DNA of 64,000 nt from Dipteris shenzhenensis (Eukaryota > Polypodiophyta > Polypodiopsida > Gleicheniales). The stretch is from NCBI GenBank assembly GCA_047967505.1, contig CM106539.1; one strand, written 5' to 3'. Of the stretch, positions 55,462 through 64,000 are shown piece after piece. The notes beneath the pieces were generated by a model. That model was not told the origin of the DNA. It did no database searches and was given only the letters and a program-made list of their open reading frames with translations. Every line of letters starts with the position of its first letter. The stretch's first letter is position 1. The position numbers and the translations under genes are program-made.

Positions 55462-56068
55462 ATATATATATATATATATATGTATATGTTGATGCATATA
55501 TGTATATATTGATGTATATATTGATGCATACAATTTTGATATATGGAGAAAATGGACATAAAAACCATCTAAATTGGCTCTTGTCGTTTGATTTGATATA
55601 TGACATGACCCCATTTGGATATGCAAGTCCAAAGATACGGGGTACTACTTTTAGGGCCTGAATGCCTGAAATAGACAGCGCGTTAATGCGCTGTCTATTT
55701 AACGCGCTGTCTATTTCAGGCATTCAGGCCCTAAAAGTAGTACCCCGTATCTTTGGACTTGCATATCCAAATGGGGTCATGTCATATATCAAATCGAACG
55801 GCAAGATCCAATTTAGATGGTTTGCATGTCCATTTTCTCCATCAACTAAAACTATATTCATCAAATAATTTTGTTGATCAATTTTTGGCATACCCCCCCA
55901 AAATCAAGACCCCCATTGCAAAGAAAGGTAAAGAACACAAGTGCTTGTTCTTATGCTCATGAGACAACAAAATGCATGACATGGGAAACCAATGGGGTCT
56001 TACTTTTGATGTTTGTATGTATGTATGTATGTATATATATGCATGTACATACATACATACATACATAC

Positions 56069-56108
<40 letters not shown>

Positions 56109-56746
56109 ATGTTGATGCATATATGTATATATCGATGCATACAATTTTGATATATGGAGAAAATGGACATGCAAATCATCTAAACTGGCTCTTGCCGTTT
56201 GATTTGATATATGACATGACCCCATTTGGATTTGTAAGTCCAAAGATACGGGGTCCTACTTTTAGGGCCTGAATGCCTGAAATAGGCAGCGCGTTAACGC
56301 GCTGCCTATTTCATGCATTTAGGCTTCAAAAGTAGGATCCCATTGGCAACACAATGGGGTCCTACTTTTGAGGCCTAAATGCATGAAATAGGGAGCGCGT
56401 TAACGCGCTGCCTATTTCAGGCATTCAGGCCCTAAAAGTAGGACCCTGTATCTTTGGACTTACAAATCCAAATGGGGTCATGTCATATATCAAATCAAAC
56501 AGCAAGATCCACTTTAGATGGTTTTCATGTCCATTTTCTCCATCAACTAAAACTATATTCATCAAATAATATTATTGATCAATTTTTGGCATACCCCCCC
56601 AAAATCAAGACCCCCATTGCAAAGAAAGGTAAAGAACACAAGTGCTTGTTCTTATGCTCATGAGACAACAAAATGCATGACATGGGAAACCAATGGGGTC
56701 TTACTTTTGATGTTTGTATGTATGTATGTATGTATATATATGCATG

Positions 56747-56795
<49 letters not shown>

Positions 56796-57384
56796 GCATA
56801 TATGTATATATTGATGTATATATTAATGTATATATTGATGCATACAATTTTGATATATGGAGAAAATGGACATGAAAATCATCTAAATTGGCTCTTGTCG
56901 TTTGATTTGATATATGCATGACCCCATTTAGATTTGTAAGTCCAAAGATACGGGGTCCTACTTTTAGGGCCTGAATGCATGAAATAGGCAGCGCATTAAC
57001 ACGCTGCCTATTTCATGAATTTAGGCCTCAAAAGTAGGACCCCATTGTGTTGCCAATGGGGTCCTACTTTTGAGGCCTAAATGCATGAAATAGGCAGCGT
57101 GTTAACGCGCAGCCTATTTTAGGCATTCAGACCCTAAAAGTAGCACCCTGTATCTTTGGACTTGTATATCCGAGTGGGGTCATGTCATATATCAAATCGA
57201 ATGGCAAGATCCAATTTAGATGGTTTTCATGTCCATTTTCTCCATCAACTAAAACTATATTCATCAAATAATGTTGTTTATCAATTTTTGGCATACCCCC
57301 CCCCAAAATCAAGACCCCCATTTTGCTGTATGTATGTAAGTATGTATATATGTATGTAGATACATACATATATATCTATATGTG

Positions 57385-57430
<46 letters not shown>

Positions 57431-57466
57431 TGTGTATACACACACACATGTATGTATGTATGTATG

Positions 57467-57506
<40 letters not shown>

Positions 57507-58190
57507 CATACATAAGTATATATTGATGCATATATTGATGCATATCTTGATGTATATATTTATGCATAAAGTTTTGATTGATGGAGAAAATAGGCATGAA
57601 AACCATCTAAATTGGCTCTTGCCATTCGATTTGATATAGGACATGATCCCATTGGGATTTATAAGTCCAAAGATACGGGGTCCTACTTTTAGGGCCTGAA
57701 TTCCTAAAATAGGTAGCTTGTCAATGTGCTACCTATTTCATGCATTTAGGCCTCAAAAGTAGGACCTCATTTCGTCCTACATGGGGTCCTACTTTTGAGG
57801 CCTAAATGTATGAAATAGGCAGCGCATTGACGCGCTGCCTATTTCAGGCATTCAAGCCCTAAAAGTAAGACCCCGTATCTTTGGAATTACAAATCCAAAT
57901 GGGGTCATGTCATACATCAAATCAAATGGCAAGAGCCAATTTAGATGTTTTCATGCCTATTTTATCAATTTAATAAAGATATATGCATCAAATAATGTTG
58001 TTTATCAATTTTTGGCATACACCCCCAAAATCAAGACCCCCATTGGAAAGAAAGGTAATGAACACAAGTGCTTGTTCTTATGTTCAGGAGACATTAAAAA
58101 AGAGGCTTGGTAGCCCAAAAATGGCAGCGCATCAATGCCCTATCATTTTTGGGTTGCCAGGTCTCTTTTTGTTGTCTCACAAGCATACAT
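53560..58190. repeat. Array of long nested palindromes with microsatellite spacers
   Basis: Six or seven units of about 615-760 bp repeat in the same orientation. Each has (1) a left arm starting TTTTGATATATGGAGAAAAT, (2) a palindromic core block containing GCAGCGCGTTAACGCGCTGC or a variant, (3) a centre CCATTGGCAACACAATGG, (4) a second core block, (5) a right arm that is the reverse complement of the left and ends ATTTTCTCCATCAA, (6) a spacer with TTTTTGGCATACCCCCC and GAACACAAGTGCTTGTTC (itself nearly palindromic), and (7) a TATG/TA/TG microsatellite. Palindrome units lie at about 54075-54475, 54778-55178, 55535-55845, 56150-56543, 56850-57246 and 57580-57970, with a short diverged one at 58090-58190. 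Confidence 0.85.
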
Positions 58191-59039
58191 ATGGAGGTTA
58201 TTATACAATATAACTAAGAAGTAGTATTGAAGTAGTTCTACAATTTGGATGCATTAAGAGCATTCATATAGCAAGGAAGAATATAATAATTGAATACATT
58301 TTTTTTTCAATACATATTGCTAGTGAGACTACCAAAAAGAGGCTCTACCCCTCATGATGTCTCTGGATACATAATATGAGATTGCTTGATGCTTGGATTG
58401 CAGCTAGAAACGTTGTGTGGGCAAAGCCACTATATGCCTCAAGTGTTGGAAATTGATGTATGGCTCAAGTGCTAGAATGTGCAAATCATGGCCAAAATCA
58501 AGACCCCTTAGAGATTCCATGAGGGCTATCCTTTTACTACTACACACATCACCTTTAGTCGAGGGCAGAACCATTCGTCATCACAGGCAGTAAGTTCATG
58601 GGACCCCATCCCATGATCCAAGGCATTATTCAAAGGCAAAGTATTTCTGACCATTCCCAAATTGAGTTTGCCAATTCCTAATCTGATTGATTTCATTTAC
58701 TGGACTTGCTTAAGCTTGAATGAGCCTCTTGATTTTGGGGGTATGATGGTCAAAAATGGCTTAACACGCCCAAAATCAAGAGGCTCATTCAAGCTTAAGC
58801 AGGGGATTTGCAGGTCTTGTTTTTGGGTGGCAAAAGCACGAAAAATGACAGCACATTAAGGTGTTGCCATACTTATGCTTCCCCCCTCCAAAAACAAGAC
58901 CCCCAAGCTATTCATTGGAGACACCAAAATGAGGAGAAGGATGACATGAGGAGTAGAGGAGCTGGCGAATGAGGGGAGGGACAGCCTTGGAATTGCCAGC
59001 AACAAGCATGATGCAAGGAGGTGAGAAGGCAAAGAAGCA
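58191..59039. other. Right part of the foreign insert
   Basis: Apart from the inverted repeat and the diverged core, no gene is seen. The last 100 bases are purine-rich and lead into the Copia protease frame. Confidence 0.4.
58708..58800. repeat. Perfect 32-bp inverted repeat
   Basis: Arms 58708-58739 and 58769-58800 are exact reverse complements (outer end GCTTAAGCTTGAATGAGC), separated by 29 bases. It lies in a stretch related to the array (a diverged 'gacagcacattaaggtgttgcc' core is at about 58847-58868). It would form a stable hairpin. Confidence 0.9.
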
Positions 59040-59905
59040 AGGATAAGTGCAGAAGAACGAAATGATGTGTGGTATGTTGACTCAGGTGTGTCAAACCACA
59101 TGACAGGTCATGCAGAATGGATGCAGGATGCAAGGAAAATGGAAAAACTAGGATTTGTGGAGACTGGTGATGATACTGTACATCCTATTGTGCAGATTGG
59201 TAAAATTCCTTTGTCTATGCAGGATGGGAAAAAGAAATACCTGCCTGATGTATTTCATGTCCTGAACATCACCAAGAAGCTAGTTTCTGTTGGTCAAATG
59301 GTTGAGCAGGGCTTGCAGGTCAGATTTAATCCTCATGGATGCTTTGTTGAGGATATGAAAAATAACGGTCGCTTGAGAGCAAAAGGAAAGAAGAAGGGCA
59401 GGATGTTTACGTTGGATGCGGACATGCCTGAATTGAGTGCAGCAATGTTTGCACATGGGACCGGTGTAGTTGCAGATATTGATATCTGGCATAAACGCAT
59501 TGGTCATGTTAATATACAGCAACTTAAATCAATGCAAGCCCAAAATATTGTTGCAAGATTGCCTAAATTCAAGGTTGCAGAAATGCATAAGGTTTGTGAA
59601 GCCTACAGGCAAGGAAACCATTTCCTAGGCATGTTCAAGAGAGTAAAAAGCCATTGGAATTAATCCACTCTGATGTGTGGACTACTAAAGCTGCATCTAT
59701 TGGAGGCTGTCACTATTTTGTCACTTTTATTGATGACTTCAGCAGAAAAGTTTGGGTGTATTTTGTGAAAAAGAAAAGTGAAATGTTCAAGTACTTCAAA
59801 GCTTTTAAAGCTATGGTTGAAAAAGAAACAGGCCTGCAAATAAAATGCCTAAGGTCAGATGGAGGGGGAGAGTACCTCTCAAATGAGTTTGCAAGGTTCC
59901 TGTAG
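59040..59905 (+). pseudogene. pol: Copia protease and integrase (split element)
   Basis: VWYVDSGVSNHMTGH is the protease active site (Asp-Ser-Gly). IDIWHKRIGHVNIQQLKSMQ starts the pre-integrase zinc region, which ends HKVCEAYRQGNHF with one cysteine of the usual CxxC pair apparently replaced by Tyr. A frameshift near 59655 moves to LELIHSDVWTT (first integrase Asp) and FIDDFSRKVWVYF, then CLRSDGGGEYLS (second Asp). A TAG at 59903 ends the frame. Confidence 0.85.
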
Positions 59906-60836
59906 AAGCATGGCATAAAGTAGCAATATTCATGTAGTCATACCCCACAGCAAAATGGACTTGCAGAAAGGAAAAACAGGCATATTGGAGAGGTATCTCG
60001 GGCCATGCTAAATGAAAAAGATCTACCAGATTATTATTGGGCTGAAGCAGTTGCTACAGTAGTTTACATAATGAACAGGACTCCCACTGCAGCAATACAT
60101 GGCATGACGCCAGAGGAGATGTATACTGGTAGGAAACCAGACATTTCTCATTTGAAAATTTTTGGTTGCATTGCCTATGTCCATGTGCCAAATGAGGTCC
60201 AAGTTGGATCCAAAATCTGAAAAGTGCATCTTTATTGGTTATTCTCTGTAGCAGAAAGGGTATAGATGCTATAACCCTTCTACTCGTAAGTGTTCAGTGA
60301 GCAGAGATGTTTTTGATGAGATGAGTAGCTGGTATAAACCAGTAAATGTGATGATTGATGTAGATGCACAAAATGGTAATGCTGCATAGAATTCACAGCA
60401 GCAATCACAAAATATCAGTGGACCTGCAGTGTCCTCTAGCAGTGGTTCACATACTTTACCATGGACAAGCAGATTGAGATCAGGAGATTCTCCTCAAAGC
60501 AATGCAGATAGTAGTACACAGGTATCACGAAAAGGAAAAGAGAAGGTAGATCAGCCCATATTTGATGTGAATGCAGGTCACTCTTATGTGGATGGTGAAT
60601 CCAGTGGCTCAGAACAGAGCATTGATGATGAGTTGGGTATTCCTTCTATTGTTACACCTGGAGTAAGGAAGACCAGGGATGTTTTGAGAGCACCTGGAAG
60701 TGAGCCTATTTTGCGTAGGTCTACTAGAGCTAGGTATCCTGTGGATAGGCTGAAATATGATGGATTTACAACCATTCACTATGCCTATATGGTCAAAGTG
60801 ATACAGGAACTAGAACCCATTTCTTTTGAGTAAGCC
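59906..60836 (+). pseudogene. Copia integrase C-terminal part and linker (split element)
   Basis: The frame continues past TAG 59903 and TAG 59921 with HTPQQNGLAERKNR (third catalytic residue Glu), DYYWAEAVATVVYIMNRTP and HLKIFGCIAYVHVPNE. After a frameshift near 60215 come IFIGYS and YRCYNPSTRKCSVSRDV, interrupted by TAG 60249, and then a Ser/Gln-rich linker with TAG 60387. It ends EPISFE before TAA 60831. Confidence 0.8.
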
Positions 60837-62390
60837 ATGGGAAATAAAAAATGGGAGAAAGCCATGGATGAAGAAATGGATGCCTTGGAAGCAAATGCTA
60901 CATGGGAATTGGTGCCTTTGCCTAAAGACAAGAATGCAATTGGCTGTAAGTGGGTTTATAAGATCAAGCACAATGCAGATGGTTCTGTGAACAGATACAA
61001 GGCAAGATTAGTTGTCAAGGGGTATGCACAGACATACGGCATTGATTATGAAGAAAACATTCAGTCCGGTTGCAAGGATGGCAACTGTAAGAGCAGTCAT
61101 TGCTATGGCTGCATCAAAGGGATGATCTTTACATCAGATGGATGTAAAGAATGCCTTCTTGCATGTGGTGATTTGCAAGAAGAGGTCTTTATGGAGCAGC
61201 CACCAGGTTATGTTCATGCTATTCATCCTGAGTTTGTTCGCAGGTTGAAGAAAGCCTTGTATGGCTTGAAGCAAGCACCTAGAGCATGGTCTGACAAGAT
61301 AGGACAGTATCTTGTCACTATTGGCTTTCAGATTTCCAAGGCAGATTTCTCACTCTATGTGAGAAAAACAGAGAAAGGTATTATGCTGCTTGTTATTTAT
61401 GTTAATGATTTGATCATCACAGGTGATAGTGATGAAGATATCCTTCATGTGAAAATGCTATTGAAGCAGAAGTTTGAGATGAAGGATTTGGGAGAGCTGC
61501 GTTATTTCTTGGGCATTGAGGTGATTAGATCACCAAGTGGGATACAGCACTTGCAGAGGCAGTATGGATTGGACATGCTGTCCAAATATGGGATGACAGG
61601 CTGTAAGCCTATTTCAATTCCTTTGGAGCAGAATGTGAAGCTGAGCACAGATGCAGGTGAGCTTCTAGAAGACCCTACTATGTACAGACGCATAGTAGGA
61701 AGTTTGATTTATATGACTATTACCAGGCCAGATTTAAGCGATGTTGTTGGATTGGTAAGTCAGTTTATGTAGGCTCCAAGGAAACTGCATTTGGATGCAG
61801 CTAGATGCATACTCAGGTATGTGAAGTCCACATTGCAGTATGGACTATTTTATGAGGCTGGGGTTCAAATACAGTTGCATGGATACACTGATGCTGATTG
61901 GGCTGGTAGTACTTCTTATAGATGATCTACTAGTGGATATGTGCTCTTTTGGGAGTGCTGCAGTCACCTGGAGCAATAAGAAACAGCCTATAGTTGCCTT
62001 GTCGAGCACAGAGGCTAAGTACAGGGGTGCAGCAATGGCTGCATGTGAGGTAGCTTGGTTGCATCAGCTACTTTATGATATGCATCAGTCTACAGATGGG
62101 CCAGTTGTCATTTATTGTAATAACATGAGTAGTATACACTTGGCAAATAACCCAGTCTATCATGCTAGGACAAAGCACATTGAGGTGCATTATCACTATG
62201 TGCGGAAGAAGGTTTTACTAGGTCTTATTGATCTAGTTTATGTCAGCACAGAGGATCAGGTCACTGACATATTCACGAAGGCATTGGGCGCAGAGAAGCT
62301 GCGCAAGTTCAGAGACCTACTTGGTGTGCAAGAATTGGGATTGAGCTCGAGGGGGAGTGTTGAGATATCGAGCTCCACTCGTGATATGCC
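60837..62390 (+). pseudogene. Copia reverse transcriptase and RNase H (split element)
   Basis: WEKAMDEEMDALEANATWEL and [20 protein letters not shown] open the RT. A one-base and a two-base insertion near 61055 and 61165 put about 37 codons out of frame and destroy the first catalytic Asp region. Then [12 protein letters not shown] is normal, but the catalytic box reads YVND (61398-61409) instead of YVDD. TAG at 61770 and TGA at 61923 interrupt the RNase H, which otherwise shows YTDADWAG (in another frame), [34 protein letters not shown] and DIFTKALG. It ends shortly before the 3' LTR. Confidence 0.85.
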
Positions 62391-62711
62391 AGGGTGACCG
62401 TTGTGTATTTATGTCACCGACTTGTTAGCTGTAGATGCGGTTGGTACACTGCCCACGAATAATAGCTGGATGACAGCTATCCTTATCTACTCTAGTTTGT
62501 GGCTCAGTTAGTATGCCACCTTAGTTAGTTGAGTTTGGTTTGAGACCCACATATAGGGTTCTTCTATCTCTTTGTACTAGAGTTCTTTTGGCTTTCACAA
62601 CTAAGAAGAGGAAAACTGTTTTCAGCCTCCACCTTTGTGTGTGTACTCCCCCATTGTGTATGTGAGAAAGCCGCAAGTGAGACTCCTTCCTTCTCTCCCA
62701 CTATCTTCACA
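62358..62711 (+). repeat. 3' LTR of the split Copia element
   Basis: A GAGGGGGAG polypurine tract precedes it (62348-62356). It starts TGTTGAGATATCGAGCTC and ends CTATCTTCACA, and is followed by the target duplication GTCCG. Confidence 0.95.
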
Positions 62712-64000
62712 GTCCGTATATAAAGTATAAGTTAACCATCATTTTCCATCACTGTTAAGTTTTAGTAGGATGTTGAGAGTTAAAGTTGTAGACAGAAAGT
62801 GATCGTCTAGAAGTGTCAACAATTGATTACCCTTCTCCTTTTCTGATGAAAGCTTTGTGTATGAAGATAGATTATAGAAGGTTTTTTTAGGGTCTCTGCA
62901 TTTGCTTAGATGGTTGATGGAAGCATGATAGGTGGCATATGGATGGAAGGTTTGTTCCACATGCCTTCAGGCATAAAGGGAGAAGGGTCATATTTCTGTA
63001 TTTAAACATACCGTTGTGATGAAAAAAAGAGGCAACTCTCTCTAGTTTCACTTTAGGCCATTTTGTGCATCTATCGATGTAGAGCTCTTTGATGATTTTA
63101 AGGTGGGAAGGGAACCATCCACTTCCTCACTAAGCGCCCCTCCCTCCCCGCCCCTCATCACCCCCACCCTTTGCGCCCCCTGCCCCACCCTTCGGGGTTC
63201 ACCATACTAAAACCTTCTATATCATGTGCTTTTGAGGGGTATATGCAAAATATCTTATCTATGAAATTTAAAGGTTTTGTATACACCTTTTTCCATTCAA
63301 ATCTATAAAATTTTCCAATATCATTTAGATAATACCCTTCTGTAAATAAAAATATCTCCAAAAAAAGAATTTAAAATGTTCTTTTTTTGCACTAACGTGA
63401 TCAAGGCTTTTTACTATTTAGCTTTATCCATTGTCATAACATAGCCTACACTATTTATTTGTTTATTTGCATGGGGGTGTACAGTGCTCCAACATGTCAT
63501 CCTATTAAAAATGAGCTCCTCCAAGACCCTAAACCTAAAGGCTGAAGAGGTAGAAGCCTAAATTACCCCCTTATCCAAGGTTTCTTTTGCAGATAACAGG
63601 TGTCAAACCCAAACTTCATGGAAGGTAGACGCCATATACCTATTAGTGACCAACCTAAGTATTGGCCCAATTTATGGAGTGACATGCTCAAAATTTTTCA
63701 ACGAACGGCATGCTCAGAATCCTAGTTGATGGGAAAGTATAGCGCCACATAGAGAGAAAACATCCATTCATGTCTTGGATTGGCTATGGATGCTATTAAT
63801 CCATTTGGACACCGATCCATCATCTTAGTCTACATAGCTAGTGACCATTATACTCTAAAGAAATGACATAGTTATAAACTACAACATTCCTTCATGGCTC
63901 ACTCTAAAGAAATGGCATCTCATACTAACCTTGATCTAGTTCTTATAAAGCATAAGGTCAAGAGTGTTCTTATAAAGCATTAGGTGAAGAGTGTGGATGT
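62712..64000. other. AT-rich flank without a supported gene
   Basis: I see no recognisable gene. The minus-strand frame 62960-62739 (MEQTFHPYATYHASINHLSK...) has no motif. A C-rich stretch lies at 63135-63190. Near the end, 'gttcttataaagcat' is repeated at 63940 and 63968. Confidence 0.45.

Larger units (their letters stand above)
48119..62711 (+). mobile_element. Ty1/Copia retrotransposon split by about 9.2 kb of foreign DNA
   Basis: LTRs at 48119-48472 and 62358-62711 (354 bp each) differ at about eight positions by eye. The whole is flanked by GTCCG (48114-48118 and 62712-62716). Gag lies at 49017-49727 and protease-integrase-RT-RNase H at 59040-62390. Between them, from about 49790 to 59040, is unrelated repeat DNA that replaced the zinc-knuckle region. 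Without the insertion the element would be about 5.3 kb, a normal Copia size. Many nonsense codons and an Asp-to-Asn change in the RT motif make it inactive. Confidence 0.9.

Noticed and set aside
53590-57560. Open frames of 60-170 codons rich in Tyr, Met, Cys, His and Val (for example [10 protein letters not shown] and HTHTHTHT runs)
   Set aside because: They are translations of (TATG)n, (TA)n and (TG)n microsatellites in the palindrome array, open on both strands only because the repeats lack stops.
53560-58190. CRISPR-like pattern (regular palindromic repeats with spacers)
   Set aside because: Units are about 700 bp, spacers are repeats themselves, there are no cas genes, and the DNA is eukaryotic.
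49353-61925. Organellar U-to-C RNA editing as the reason for in-frame TAG/TAA/TGA codons (known in ferns and hornworts)
   Set aside because: The sequence is nuclear transposon DNA, with frameshifts and a damaged RT motif as well; methylation-linked decay is the simpler explanation.

Overview
This is nuclear DNA from a land plant, most likely a fern or another non-seed plant. The clue is an intronless PLS-class pentatricopeptide (PPR) gene with KGRAIHSQ- and MYAKCGSM-type repeats, set in AT-rich DNA packed with nested retroelements. The species cannot be fixed from the sequence. No tRNA, rRNA, CRISPR array or bacterial-type operon was seen. Only one host gene looks intact: the PPR gene at 25828-27618. 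A degraded paralogue lies at about 30430-32345.

Left part (1-10.5 kb): weak exon-like fragments on the minus strand, a 39-bp palindrome, a likely LTR remnant, a minus-strand tRNA-derived SINE, and a decayed plus-strand Ty3/Gypsy element. The Gypsy element carries an archaeal-type RNase H domain upstream of gag, then gag, protease, reverse transcriptase (RT), RNase H and integrase. Its RT and integrase active sites are mutated and it is cut off inside the integrase. Next (10.1-13.1 kb) come small remnants of Copia-type and retropepsin-bearing elements on the minus strand.

13.1-19.6 kb: a minus-strand Helitron. It has a spliced RPA70-like gene, a Rep (HUH)-Pif1 helicase protein and an endonuclease domain of the EEP fold fused after the helicase. 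A 5'-truncated LINE copy with a 13-bp target duplication interrupts the Rep region. 19.85-25.3 kb: a nearly full-length, L1-like LINE on the minus strand with ORF1 (zinc knuckle) and ORF2 (EEP endonuclease, RT, C-terminal zinc region). A diverged LTR is inserted in it. 25.4-32.4 kb: the PPR gene, duplicated pieces of its 3' end, a short unknown repeat-containing ORF, and the PPR pseudogene, which is split by a 720-bp solo LTR with a perfect 5-bp target duplication.

35-48 kb: an intact minus-strand Copia element (35344-40824, duplication CTATG) with one uninterrupted 1338-residue polyprotein and all catalytic residues, the youngest and possibly active element here. Beyond it lies a non-autonomous LTR element (42290-48096, duplication GTGAC) that contains an inverted-repeat hairpin holding a captured Copia RT fragment. 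48.1-62.7 kb: a second Copia element (48119-62711, duplication GTCCG), split between gag and protease by about 9.2 kb of foreign repeat DNA. That foreign DNA contains the most unusual feature of the window: a tandem array of roughly 700-bp units, each a long nested palindrome centred on GCGCGTTAACGCGC-like cores and separated by (TATG)n/(TA)n/(TG)n tracts. Nearly all stop codons in this Copia element are explained by C-to-T changes in CAG, CAA or CGA codons, as expected for a methylated, silenced transposon. 62.7-64 kb: AT-rich DNA with no recognisable gene.
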